A DNA stretch of 64,000 nt, taken from assembly GCA_022539475.1 (NCBI GenBank), contig VCMS01000012.1:186001-250000 (forward strand), written 5' to 3'. This document shows positions 38,950 to 49,111 of the stretch, piece by piece (position 1 is the first letter of the stretch; each line of letters opens with the position of its first letter). The DNA comes from Gracilaria domingensis. Its lineage: Eukaryota; Rhodophyta; Florideophyceae; Gracilariales; Gracilariaceae. The notes beneath the pieces are model-generated. The model was given only the letters and a program-made list of their open reading frames with translations, was not told where the DNA came from and ran no database searches. The position numbers and the translations under genes were made by a program.

Positions 38950-40566
38950 ATGCAGCGCGCGTGCGGCGTGTCGCCGCTGCTTACCGACAAGTACCAGGTC
39001 TCCATGGCGTACGCTTACTGGAAAGCTCGCACCCACTCGCTCCACTCATCGTTCGATCTCTACTTCCGTCGCGCGCCGTTCCGCGCCGCATGTGCCGTGT
39101 TTGCCGGCCTTTCCCAATGCGTGCACTTCCTCGCCTCCTTCCGATTCACGCAGCACCACGTCCAGTACATCTCATCGCTGCTCCCCCACTGCGACCCGCA
39201 GTTTCTACACTGGCTCCGCGCCGTCGACTGCTCGTGCGTGCGCGTCTACGCCCAGAAGGAGGGATCCATTGTATTTGCAAACGTTCCTTTATTGCGCGTG
39301 TGCGGTCCTTTGGCCGTCGTTCAACTTTTGGAAACTACCTTGTTGAACCTGGTCAATTATGCCAGCCTGGTCGCTACCAATGCCTTCCGCTTCCGGATCG
39401 CAGCCGGGCCCCACGCCAAGCTCTACGAATTCGGCGTCAGGCGCGCCCAGGGTCCGGATGGTGCCATGTCCGCGTCGCGCTATACCTTTCAAGCCGCGTT
39501 CGACGGAACTAGCAATGTTGCCGCCGGTTTTGAGTACCACATTCCCGTCGTCGGCACCCACGCCCACTCTTTTGTTCAAGCTTTTTCGTCTTTGAACGAT
39601 TGCTCTGTGCCGCACGCCTTCATCACCACCCACTCGGGCAACAAAATCTCCTTTCAATCTTTCAAGGATCGAGTTTTGGCCATTCGCGACGTTCTCGCAA
39701 AGTACAAAACCTCCGACGGTGAGCTTGCCGCCTTCATTTGTTTGGCTTTTGTTTATCCTTCGACGTTTCTCGCCTTGGTCGATACCTACAACTCCATTCA
39801 GTCAGGAGTGCCAAACTTCATGTGCGTCGCCTTGGCTCTCCACGAGAACGGCTTTGCCCCTCTAGGCATACGCCTCGACTCTGGCGATTTGGGCCATTTG
39901 TCCATAAAGGCCCATGCCGCCTTTTCCGAAATTGCGCAGCTATACATTGATCGCGTAGGAGATCATGAGCGTACTCTTCCTAACATGCTTTCCAACTTGT
40001 CCATTGTAGCAAGTGATAACCTCACCGTTCCAAAGCTTTTGGCGCTCCGCAAACTCAATCATAAAATAACCGCCTTTGGAATAGGCACGCATCTTGTCAC
40101 CTGTTCTGAACAACCTGCGTTTGGAGGCGTGTTCAAGCTCTCCAGCATCGCGCACAAACCGCGCATGAAATTTTCCGATGATCCAAGCAAGATGTCCACT
40201 CCCGGCGAGAAAATAGCCTATCGCATATACGACCAGAATGACAAAGCTGTGTGTGATGTGCTCGCGCTGGAAAGTGAGGACGCACCGCCGACTGAAAGGG
40301 ACCTTGTTCTAAGGGCATGGAATCAGCCAGAGCGACGTGTCACCCTTGTTCCGCATCGCGTACGAAAGCTACATGATTTGGTTTGGGATGGGCGTTTATG
40401 TGGCGAGCAAATGACAGTGTTCGATTCTATCCGGACTGCGAAAAATCAGTTAGCAAAGGAGGCCGCAGAGTTTGACCCCAAAATTATAGGAGTTACATGT
40501 GAAACTGTAGAGTACCCTGTGCTTCTAACCCCGTCCTTGTATCAGATGATGAACGATTTCACATGA
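38950..40566 (+). CDS. NAPRT: Nicotinate phosphoribosyltransferase (NAPRT)
   Basis: Joins nicotinate with PRPP to nicotinate mononucleotide in the Preiss-Handler NAD salvage route, using ATP. It has 538 residues, the typical eukaryotic length. Motifs: SPLLTDKYQVSMAYAYW at the N-terminus; YEFGVRRAQGPDGAMSASRY (about residues 158-177), the family signature; AAFDGTSNVAAGF; VVGTHAHSFVQAF (about 198-210); GIRLDSGDLGHLS; VASDNLTVPKL; and FGIGTHLVTCSEQPAFGGVFKL in the phosphoribosyl-binding part. The ATG at 38950 directly precedes the conserved N-terminus; the frame stays open upstream through GC-rich promoter DNA but those codons look non-coding. With kynureninase, this is the second NAD-linked enzyme in the window. 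Confidence 0.96.
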   Translation: MQRACGVSPLLTDKYQVSMAYAYWKARTHSLHSSFDLYFRRAPFRAACAVFAGLSQCVHFLASFRFTQHHVQYISSLLPHCDPQFLHWLRAVDCSCVRVYAQKEGSIVFANVPLLRVCGPLAVVQLLETTLLNLVNYASLVATNAFRFRIAAGPHAKLYEFGVRRAQGPDGAMSASRYTFQAAFDGTSNVAAGFEYHIPVVGTHAHSFVQAFSSLNDCSVPHAFITTHSGNKISFQSFKDRVLAIRDVLAKYKTSDGELAAFICLAFVYPSTFLALVDTYNSIQSGVPNFMCVALALHENGFAPLGIRLDSGDLGHLSIKAHAAFSEIAQLYIDRVGDHERTLPNMLSNLSIVASDNLTVPKLLALRKLNHKITAFGIGTHLVTCSEQPAFGGVFKLSSIAHKPRMKFSDDPSKMSTPGEKIAYRIYDQNDKAVCDVLALESEDAPPTERDLVLRAWNQPERRVTLVPHRVRKLHDLVWDGRLCGEQMTVFDSIRTAKNQLAKEAAEFDPKIIGVTCETVEYPVLLTPSLYQMMNDFT

Positions 40567-42035
40567 GTCCTTAGCCTCGGTGATAAGAATAGACAGTGCT
40601 CAAGCAGCCAGTGGGGTGTGGGCCATCATGTTTGATGAAGATACAGATAGTTAAGCAGGGTAACGTAACGGAGTGCAGAATGAGGAATGCGCCGAGATTG
40701 AGAAACTCATCACCTGTATCTGTTTAGGGCATAAATGATGGGTCTGAACTATGCTAGTTCAACTAGCACAACCTCATGCTATGGTGAACTCAAGTTTATC
40801 GTTATAGCTATTGTGAACTCACGATTATCGTTATGGTGTACGGTGAACTCAAAATCATCGCGAGTTTACCATAGCAAACAGTGGTGCAGACCCATTGCTC
40901 TAAACCGCCATGAGAATGCATAGAGAAGAAGACTCGGAAGTTGTGCAGGTCCTGCAACAGAGCGGTTGAACGGCCAACGGAATCTTGCTTTCACACCTCA
41001 AAAGGGTTTTACTCCTCTGACGAATAGATTGGGTAGGTCGCGGAACAGAGCGAATGGCTACACGGAATTAACGATCGCAATCTTGATTTCAACCGGTGCT
41101 TCCCTCTTTTGAAACATGCCCTGCCATTTTAAGCCACTGATAATCGAGACATGGGTTGCAAATGTTACAGCATATGCGGAATGAGCAGAGTATGCTTGAT
41201 CGGGAAACCTCGTCAACTCTCGTTACAGGCAAGCGCGGACAGGATATTTGTTAAATAGATACTGTAGCATGAATTGTAAACTGTAATACTACAATTGATT
41301 TCGAGGGCTAGCTAGCTAGAGAAGGCTTTCTTCAAGGATAGCCTTCTATCTTGTAAATGGACGGCCGTAGACATTGACCCCTTGGGTAAAATAGAGACAA
41401 AGAAGAATTACGTCATGCGGAGCTGTCGGGTTCGTAGGATAGCGTCGCATAATGACGGACATCAGAGAAGTTTGAAGTCTGTCCAATTGTTTTAGGTCTC
41501 TGAAAAGACCTCTGGTAGACTGTGATCTTCACAAGTGCTTATCAGATTTCATCTACTGGATGAAGATTCTCTGAAAGACGTCAGACTGAATATGGAAAAC
41601 ACGTGCTCTGGAATTTGCACGTGATATCTTGTTTGCAGAAACAATTATTGTGCGGGTGTAAACGGGAAGCCCCGTTTCAGTATGCGCCTGCCGACGGCTG
41701 CCGTGCGTAAGACTGCTGCGTAGGATGCCCCAGAATTTGTTCACGTATGCATCCAACGAAAATGTCTTGTTTCTAAGAGCAATGCGCTCAAATACTTTGT
41801 AAGTTAACCATTTAACTGACTAGTAGTCCCGGCCTGCTACTCTTGCAAAGCTTGTGGGTGTAGCGGAGCATTTCGCCGCATACCGTGATCCTTGTTGCGC
41901 ACGTTAAGCCGAACGACTACCGAGTTTTGTCGAACCTACAGTACCTTGGTAGTTTCGCTGCACTCGGCGAACTTCATCAACCTCCGAACACCGTTCGGTC
42001 TGAAGCCTAGCTTCTGCTGCTTCGCAGCGTTCACG
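40567..42035. other. 1.5-kb intergenic region with a small inverted-repeat cluster
   Basis: No gene is seen. A repeat cluster lies at about 40736-40898 (separate entry). A hairpin-like AGAAGGCT..TAGCCTTCT occurs at about 41319-41348. The region just before 42036 is the GT14 promoter/leader. Confidence 0.55.
40736..40898. repeat. Inverted-repeat cluster, possible MITE
   Basis: The outer arms are ATGGGTCTGA (left) and TGCAGACCCAT (right, inverted). Inside, CTATGGTGAACTC is matched by the inverted GAGTTTACCATAG, and GTGAACTCA recurs three times about 30 bp apart, each followed by an (A/T)ATCGTTAT-like word. The nesting resembles a small foldback element. No clear target-site duplication. Confidence 0.45.
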
Positions 42036-43352
42036 ATGTCAATCAAGCCTGTTCAAGATTTGACCGTGTTTTGTTTCCGCCGACGCCGATTGCTGTTTGC
42101 TTTGGCCGCCGTGTCTGTGGTTCTTTTGTGGTATTCCAATTATGAAGCCGCGTTAAGGAACAAACGGTTTGTATCCGTTCTTCGTAATGCTATCAGCACT
42201 TCACATTTGACTCCAAAACGAGGCGCAAAGCTTGCTCTTTTTATTCAAGCCTACGAGCGCACCATACCCATGCTACCGTCGCTGATGGAAGCAATATGGC
42301 ATCCAGATAACATTTATGCGATTCATATTGACAAACGAACCCCTCCAGAACTAATGGAACCGGTGCATCGCCTGCTTGACAATGCCAACTATTCTTCAAA
42401 TGTTCATCTCATACCCCGTCAATATGTTACATATCTCGCCATAACCACTGTTCTCAACACCCTCAACGGTATGTCGTTCCTTCTTGACCAAGATGACACA
42501 TGGGACTATTTCATCAACCTTAGTGGTGCCGATTACCCTCTTGTCACACCAGACCAAATGCGTGACGTTTTTGGCCATCCTGAAGTCATCGACAAGAAGC
42601 TGAGCTTTGTACAGACCACGAACTACTCAAACGCAGTCACAGGCAAAGTTTACAATAACCGTTTCTATCGTGTTCCTATAGATTCCGCGACGTATAGCGT
42701 CATAAGACCCCATGATCCGTATGGTGAAGAAACCATGGCAGATCCATGCATACGCGGCTGTCTCCATACTCCAGGCAAAGTGCCCCACCCTCTTTTTGAA
42801 AGCGAGCAACCCCTCGTCCACATTGTCAAGTCTGAAGCATGGATTATATTGCATCGTTCGGCAGCGGAATACGCAGTTCACTCGGGTCTCTCTCGTCAAC
42901 TAATTGCATTTTTTGCAAACGTGCATGTTCCGGAAGAATTCTTCTTTAGTACACTGCTGACACATGCTGAGGAAATTCGTGATTCTATTGTTCACGATGG
43001 TTTCCGATTGGTTCTGTGGGGCTTGTTTAACAGAGGTAGTCGCCCTCCTGCAATTGACTCTGGAGATATTCCTGATATAGAGAATACCATATCTAAGAGA
43101 GGTGGCTTGTTTGTTCGAAAACGTATGAAAGTTGATTCGGATATACGCTCATATATCGATGACAACCTCCTGGGTATATCTGAGCGCGCGCAGACAAATG
43201 ATACCATGCGGAAATCGTCTGAAATGTTTTCTCGCAAGCAACGCATCCGTGTTTTATGTTCTTCTAGACACCACGTTGGTGTTATTTTTTCGACCAAGAC
43301 TTACCCGCAGTACTTAAAATGTTTGAAGGAATCGCTGAAAAAGGAATCTTGA
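42036..43352 (+). CDS. GT14 (xylosyltransferase/core-2 branching) glycosyltransferase
   Basis: A 438-residue type II Golgi membrane protein. A short basic cytosolic tail (CFRRRR) precedes a signal anchor (LLFALAAVSVVLLWY, about residues 18-33). The lumenal part has the GT14 pattern: KLALFIQAYERTIPMLPSLM; IYAIHIDKRTPPE, the nucleotide-sugar region; WDYFINLSGADYPLVTPDQM, the family signature; SFVQTTNYS; and SEAWIILHRSAAEYAV followed by VPEEFFFSTLL. GT14 members add xylose, GlcNAc or glucuronic acid in proteoglycan, mucin or cell-wall glycan synthesis; the donor used here cannot be told. The ATG at 42036 is the first in frame. In an alga a role in matrix polysaccharide or glycoprotein building is plausible. 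Confidence 0.9.
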   Translation: MSIKPVQDLTVFCFRRRRLLFALAAVSVVLLWYSNYEAALRNKRFVSVLRNAISTSHLTPKRGAKLALFIQAYERTIPMLPSLMEAIWHPDNIYAIHIDKRTPPELMEPVHRLLDNANYSSNVHLIPRQYVTYLAITTVLNTLNGMSFLLDQDDTWDYFINLSGADYPLVTPDQMRDVFGHPEVIDKKLSFVQTTNYSNAVTGKVYNNRFYRVPIDSATYSVIRPHDPYGEETMADPCIRGCLHTPGKVPHPLFESEQPLVHIVKSEAWIILHRSAAEYAVHSGLSRQLIAFFANVHVPEEFFFSTLLTHAEEIRDSIVHDGFRLVLWGLFNRGSRPPAIDSGDIPDIENTISKRGGLFVRKRMKVDSDIRSYIDDNLLGISERAQTNDTMRKSSEMFSRKQRIRVLCSSRHHVGVIFSTKTYPQYLKCLKESLKKES

Positions 43353-45215
43353 GGGCTTGCTTTCATAAGCAATGGAAATACCAGTTTCAACTTCTCTCTT
43401 CAGGCGAAAAGCGTACGTCTGAAAGCATGAACGATGGAACGGTGGTAGTCTAGAACTTCAGTGAAGACTTGTATACACCAGGAGACCTTGCTGTCTCTCC
43501 TTGTCACCATCCCTGCCAGTGTACCAGCAAGAGGCCATACATCCATTCGCTTTTTCTTTTTCCGCCCAGCGATCGTACGGATATCTGCATGCAACTCCTA
43601 TCATTTCCCGCAGAAGTAAACGCAAACCACAAGAAAACAGTTTCAAGCAGTATGTGACACATACTATACGTGACTGCCGCAACCTCATCCGCAGTTACTG
43701 CCGAGGCCGGAGACCGAGGCCGAGAAAGCGGAGATGGCATTTGCACAGTTCTGCGACAGAGGCCATGTCGCAGATCGTTTCTCTCGAGTTTCTATCGAGT
43801 TTCTCTCGAGTTTCTCCCAGACTCTCTAGCCAGAAACACTGAAACAACGTTTTAGCCCGGTCCCCTTCGAAAACGAATTTAATGGGGCAGACCACATCAA
43901 ATGAAAATGCTCTTCACAATGCATCGCGTCGCAGCCGTCCCCGTTCAAAGAGGGCCGCATCGCAGAACCGTCCAGAATTTGTATGAAAGGTGCCTTCACA
44001 TATTTGAGCCTTGCATGGGAGTGTCATTTTTGGCAGTAGCAGGCTGCTAGAACCGAAACTGGGAGCTATCCACACGGAAAAAGAGGACAGTCTAGAAAAC
44101 CGAGAATCTTGATGGTATAGGTGGTAATCTACGGTCAGGATGGAGTATTTATGTAACACCTCTAGCCCTGGGGGCCAATGGCTTTCTTTCAGTTCTCGGA
44201 ATAATGAGAAAAAGAGAGGACTGATTGAACCGTACGATTCATGTTGTCTAATAGAACAACGCGTGACTGTCACGACGAGCGGGTTAGTTCGATTGTATTG
44301 AAACGCAGCCAAGATAAATATCAAAGCGTATGGTATGGGACATAAACGTCCAAAGGTTGGAACCATGTTTTATATGCTTTTTGCATATGCGGGCCGACGA
44401 AATGCAATAGGCACGTAGATTTTGGCAAGTCCATTGGGCCAGGCTGCCTTGAGGAAGAGGTCCTATGGACCCAGTAGATGTTACGCTACTTAGCTCTTGT
44501 CTCTGCGAACCGAGCGCAAAAGACGATGAAGTCAGGAAATACATACTAGTCCTGATGTCAGAAAACCCTTTTCCAGATGTGCTACGAATACCAAGAAGTA
44601 AACGTGAAATGAAGTGATGCATCTATGTAAATTGGAGCAGAGGGATGCAAGCCCGAAAATCTTACCACTGTTGCAAACACCAGATGAAAAGCCCTGTTCT
44701 CAGACACAGAGTGCGTGCGTAAGTCATCAAAAGCTTAGAATCATATCTCACATTTGCGCCCTGTGTCCTCACGAGCTACTTCAACTTTTTACAATGAACA
44801 ACGTATATTGAATATGAAGAGATTCTGGCTGTGAAGTGGGCATACCGGCAATCTGGATTCTTCCAAGTATTCAGGAGGCTGGGGAGAGACATATATGGAA
44901 AGAAGGTTAAGAAAACCATTTTCGTGCGTAGGGAGACGCTCTTCTGGTTGAAAAACATGACAAATAAAGATGCCAATAGTCTCTTGTGGAGCCAAGCGTC
45001 TCACAGTTTCTGTTTTGACATGTATGTGCTATGCCATGAACGATAAAATGTGTTCCTTTTAGATTGTTCGGGCCTGGCTACATCTCGCTCACGAATAACG
45101 TTCGCGGTTTGCAACCGAGAGAGAGAGGATGTAACGAAGACGTACGAATTTTCCTCAAGTGATGACATTCAATGTAACCAGTCCCAGATGTTATAAAGAA
45201 GTGCGCCTTCCACGT
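43353..45215. other. 1.9-kb gene-free region
   Basis: Between the GT14 and dioxygenase 3' ends. Open frames reach 150 codons but show no family features. A local repeat of TTTCTCTCGAG/TTTCTATCGAG words lies at about 43778-43818. No transposon ends were recognised. Confidence 0.5.
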
Positions 45216-46238
45216 CTACGAAGACTGAGCTGCCACTAAAGATGCCAAAACCCTGCGTCTACCGGTGAAAGTGGCTCGGCTGTGCTGCGCTTGCATGTTG
45301 TCAATGAACGTAAAGTCTCCTCTTTTCCACGGTACGGCAACGCGATGCCTGTTCATGATACCAACCAGAGAGTCCAAGGAGTTCGGATCAAGCGCGGATC
45401 CGTCTCCAGCCATAACACAGTCTTCAGGCTTGTTAAATTCATCTCTCCAACCACCCCACACAGCCGCAATCTGGTTAAAGAAACATTTTCCGTTCTCAGC
45501 TTCAACAACTGCTTGCAAGGTAGGACTTGTTTCTCGCAAAGGGCTTTCTTCTCCCTCTTCAAGCCATTCAAAGCCATATCCTCGGGTCGAAAGAACATCT
45601 TCTGCCTCTTGACGGGTCTGTACACGGAACGTAGCCCGCCACCCACGCCCAATAGCAGAATGAGGCCTATCGTGAGGAGTCATTACCCGTGAGTACTTAA
45701 CACCATGCTGTTCCAACTTTTGCAGAAATTCCGGGTGCTCCTTTCGTAGATCATCATACACCGCTCTTGAAAGTAATACGGGTGTCTCACCACCCGTATC
45801 GGCTGGACGATCACAGTAGAACAGAAGCTTTGCAGGGTATTTCGGGGTTTGAGCAAGCTCGTGATGAAACGGAATTGGTTTCTCTGGGGGAGATTCGTTA
45901 GCTGTGAATACCCGGTCTCCAACGATTGCTGTTCGAACTGCATTCCCGAGCTCATAGGGAAAATTGGGAAGGCCCAGACTTTCTTCAACTATCTTTGCAA
46001 ACGTCTCTGGAGTAGAAACCTGCGCGGCGAAATCACGGAAGTGAAGTACAGCATGGCTTCGAAGAAGATTCATAATATGCTCGCGATTCTGTTTGAGGTA
46101 ATCTATCACAGCCTCGGACGATGTCCATAACTCGGGCGAGGACGTGGGCGGGGTGACCAAGAGAGGAAAGGGTTTGCCGTTATAAAACTTGGCTTCAGGA
46201 AGACTTCCATGCTCGAAGATCTGTCCCGTATCCTTCAT
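45216..46238 (-). CDS. TauD/TfdA-like Fe(II)/2-oxoglutarate dioxygenase
   Basis: A 340-residue protein matching the clavaminate-synthase-like/TauD group found in plants and algae. The iron triad is visible: FHHELAQ (about residues 124-130; His125 with Glu127) and the distal His in DNMQAQHSRATFTGRRRVLA near the C-terminus, whose Arg pair would bind 2-oxoglutarate. Other family features are FANESPP-like TANESPPEKPIPFHHE, KLLFYCDRPADTGGETPVLL and FFNQIAAVWGGWRDEF. The substrate is unknown; relatives hydroxylate small organic or amino acids, and none can be named from sequence. The start is the ATG at 46238; the open frame continues upstream without another ATG before 46466. No leader or membrane segment. 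Confidence 0.9.
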   Translation of the reverse strand: MKDTGQIFEHGSLPEAKFYNGKPFPLLVTPPTSSPELWTSSEAVIDYLKQNREHIMNLLRSHAVLHFRDFAAQVSTPETFAKIVEESLGLPNFPYELGNAVRTAIVGDRVFTANESPPEKPIPFHHELAQTPKYPAKLLFYCDRPADTGGETPVLLSRAVYDDLRKEHPEFLQKLEQHGVKYSRVMTPHDRPHSAIGRGWRATFRVQTRQEAEDVLSTRGYGFEWLEEGEESPLRETSPTLQAVVEAENGKCFFNQIAAVWGGWRDEFNKPEDCVMAGDGSALDPNSLDSLVGIMNRHRVAVPWKRGDFTFIDNMQAQHSRATFTGRRRVLASLVAAQSS

Positions 46239-46850
46239 TTCGAACGACGAACAAAGAAGGCGACAGACAAAAAGGGAACAAAGACGGACGGCACAGTCTT
46301 TCACCCGCGCAAGATTTGGTTTGGATTGGGTTGCGCTTCGCAACGTTGCGATTCTTGGTCTGTCTACGACATGTGAGTGTCTTGTGACACCATGAAGCAA
46401 GTTCCAGTGGAACTCATAACCATCAGCTGAAGGGATTACTAGGGCCACCACTGTTCTTCCAAACAAAATGGCCGGGTCTTCCGTGTTTCTCCCAAGGAGG
46501 CGACCCTAGTCACGAACTTCCACCACCGCAACCAATAACGCACCCATTCTTCGACTGAATATCTCGAAGACATTGATCTCAGTTATTTGATTGGGCGTGT
46601 GCAACGCCACAATACAAGAGTTGCATGCAGACTCAGTCCGCATGGCTGTTGGTTGGCGAGCGTTAATTTGCTACGCATTCCATCCGATGGAACTCAACTT
46701 CTCTACAAAACTTTTCTTGGGCGTGGTGATGCGGCATGAAAAGAATTCCGCATGTTCCTGCGTCATTCCGTGGAAGAGCAATGTTCTCTCTCTCTCATGT
46801 TCTACCGCTTGACATCACGACACCATAGTAGGCCCCGTGTGCAACGCATC
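46239..46850. other. Upstream region of the dioxygenase gene
   Basis: 612 bp between two minus-strand genes, holding the dioxygenase promoter and the 3' end of the SufE-MnmA gene. No further gene is supported. Confidence 0.5.
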
Positions 46851-48662
46851 TCACCGTACATGTGCCTGGAGTTTCTTTTTGAGAAAGTGTAGGCTCTTAA
46901 TCTCAGCGGGTGCGCCGGGCAGGGAAACGTCAGACCTGATAACACCAGAGCCAAGGCATCTTCCTTCGTAGTCGTAAAATGCTGAGAATTGACCGGGAGC
47001 AAGCCCCTTGTCCCTCCCTTCAAGGACCACGCGTCCCTTTTCACGATCCAATCTAGTCAAAATTGCGTTATGAAACCGAGGTCCATGTCTCGTCTTCACT
47101 TTCAATCTTAGTTCATGGCCTACATCTTTCAGTTGCGTAGGCCATTCCGTAGAAATCCACAAAGCAGAGTCAAACTCGAAGCAATTACGTTCCTTCGAAA
47201 CGGAGTTGTACTCCTTACTTACATATACGATGTTTTGTGAAATGTCTTTGGCGACGACGTACCAAGGCCCACCAGACAAACCAACACCTCTTCGCTGACC
47301 TAAAGTGAAAAACCAAAATCCATTGTGAGAACCAAGCTCTTGGCCTGTTTCGAATTCGACAAGAGATCCCTTCCGTTGCCCAAGATGATGGGCAAGGAAG
47401 TCATCAAACTTTAGCTTTCCTAGAAAGCATATTCCCTGTGAATCCTTTCGATTCTTATTCGGAAGATTATAGCGTTCAGCTAGCGTTCGCACCTCATTCT
47501 TTGTATACCTTCCCACCGGAAAACAGGCGGTGGCGATCTGATCTTGTCTCAAATGCGCGAGGAAATAGGTCTGGTCTTTCAACTCATCCGACGAAAGTCT
47601 TAGCTCTACCCTCCCGAATTTATCTCTTGTAGTTTGAGCATAGTGCCCGGTCACCACTTTATCATAATGCTTTCCAATCCGATCATAGAATGCGCCGAAC
47701 TTTATTCTTGAGTTGCACATAACGTCCGGATTTGGCGTTCGACCCTTTCGAGCCTCTTGGACTGTATACGACACAACCTCATCCCAATACGCTCGTTGGA
47801 ACGGAACATCTTGTAGTTTCAAGCCAACTTGTTTGCACACAGCGTTCGCATACTCAATATCTTCCTGCCATGGGCATTCCCCCAAATGGGCTAGTTCGTC
47901 TTCAAGCCATATCTTCAGGTAAAAGGGGTGAGGTCTCGCTCCACTTTCAAGAGCAAGACGCATCGCCACTGAACTGTCTACTCCGCCAGAAAGCAAGACG
48001 GCAACATCCTCACCTTGCCTTTCGCTCCACCTGCCGGTGAGAATATGCTCGTTATCGTTCCGCAAACTGGAAATATTATCATGAAGGCTCTGGACTTGTT
48101 TCCGAACTACTTGGTAAATGTTTCCAAGCCCATTAATCCGAGATGAGCCTATGACTCCGGGCAAGGCTGATTTGCGTAGCAGTTCACTTATGTTCAGATT
48201 GAGTATCTCAGCAGCAGAACACCCATGTAGGCCAAGGGCAAGCAATGCGACAAGGCCACGTGAAATCCGAGCATCCGAGTATCCTTTAAGGTTAATGGTA
48301 CCTGCCTCACAAATGTGCGCGCTGACGTGGGTTATCGAAGTGCAGCCTGACACGCGAGTCAAAACTGTGAGCTCTTCCTCAGGAATGGATATCATTCGCT
48401 CGCCGAGTTCAACTAGTTTCATATATCGAGATGCCGTATTTGTCTGCTGGCCGAGCTCGGTAACCAATGTTTCCATTTTCTCGGGGAGTACGCTGTACCA
48501 TTTAGCGTTTTTGCACCTGACAAACTGAACCTTCTTTTGATTACTCTGAAGCGAGAATCTAGAGGTGGTGCTTGTCAGAGAAATAGAACGAGCCACACTC
48601 GGAATAAACGCGGGGTCTTGTGAAATCATGATAGGTAGTTTAAACGGCCGCTTTCTTTGCAT
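46851..48662 (-). CDS. SufE-MnmA fusion: sulfur acceptor joined to tRNA 2-thiouridylase
   Basis: 603 residues in three parts. Residues 1-55 are basic and Ser/Thr-rich, a likely organelle leader. Residues about 62-195 form a SufE domain: YMKLVELGERM, IPEEE, TRVSGCTSITHV with the sulfur-accepting Cys107, YSDARISRGLVALLALGLHG, RINGL. Residues about 217-600 are a complete MnmA/TrmU: PP-loop LLSGGVDSS (225-231), GECPWQEDIEYA, NPDVMCNSRIKFG with catalytic Cys316, VTGHYA, LKDQTYFL, KDSQGICFLG with Cys412, and TLGQRRGVGL. MnmA makes 2-thiouridine at position 34 of Lys, Glu and Gln tRNAs; SufE takes persulfide sulfur from the desulfurase SufS. I infer a direct internal relay, probably in the plastid, where SUF operates. 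The gene is divergent from NAT10. Confidence 0.93.
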   Translation of the reverse strand: MQRKRPFKLPIMISQDPAFIPSVARSISLTSTTSRFSLQSNQKKVQFVRCKNAKWYSVLPEKMETLVTELGQQTNTASRYMKLVELGERMISIPEEELTVLTRVSGCTSITHVSAHICEAGTINLKGYSDARISRGLVALLALGLHGCSAAEILNLNISELLRKSALPGVIGSSRINGLGNIYQVVRKQVQSLHDNISSLRNDNEHILTGRWSERQGEDVAVLLSGGVDSSVAMRLALESGARPHPFYLKIWLEDELAHLGECPWQEDIEYANAVCKQVGLKLQDVPFQRAYWDEVVSYTVQEARKGRTPNPDVMCNSRIKFGAFYDRIGKHYDKVVTGHYAQTTRDKFGRVELRLSSDELKDQTYFLAHLRQDQIATACFPVGRYTKNEVRTLAERYNLPNKNRKDSQGICFLGKLKFDDFLAHHLGQRKGSLVEFETGQELGSHNGFWFFTLGQRRGVGLSGGPWYVVAKDISQNIVYVSKEYNSVSKERNCFEFDSALWISTEWPTQLKDVGHELRLKVKTRHGPRFHNAILTRLDREKGRVVLEGRDKGLAPGQFSAFYDYEGRCLGSGVIRSDVSLPGAPAEIKSLHFLKKKLQAHVR

Positions 48663-49111
48663 ATTAAACTGCGTGAATAGACTGGAACCTGCTGAAAAAG
48701 CAACTGCTTCGAATGCCCAGGCCGCGAACCACGAGCATTATCCACTTGTGCGAGCGTGTTTCAATCCGCCCACAGCTCCGCGCAGACCCAAACCCGGAGG
48801 ACTACATACCGACGGTACAAGCAACATGCTTGGTGTCCCTCGCGTATTTTTGATCTTACCATGGAATGCATGAGATCCAGAACTGCTTTGCTTTTCTAAA
48901 TGTCAAAATTATATAACAAAAAAGGCTTCACGCGACGACGTCGACTATGTCGCTAGTCGGAAGAGTTTCTAATGCATGCATCGGTCTGCTCCATGTGCGT
49001 GTAGGCAAGCATTGACGGATTTGGATTACAGGTTTACTCGTTTCTGTCTTTTGTTGGAAGTCTTTACCGCGATTTGAAAGGTTATGCGACTGTCTCAAGC
49101 TTCAAACAAGC
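48663..49111. other. Divergent promoter region, SufE-MnmA and NAT10
   Basis: 449 bp between the two ATGs. No other frame or repeat of note; the two RNA-modification genes may share control elements here. Confidence 0.5.

Noticed and set aside
46851-48662. Two adjacent genes (SufE and MnmA) wrongly merged
   Set aside because: The frame is continuous through the linker with no stop, both domains keep their catalytic residues, and there is no second promoter-like gap; fusion is the simpler reading.
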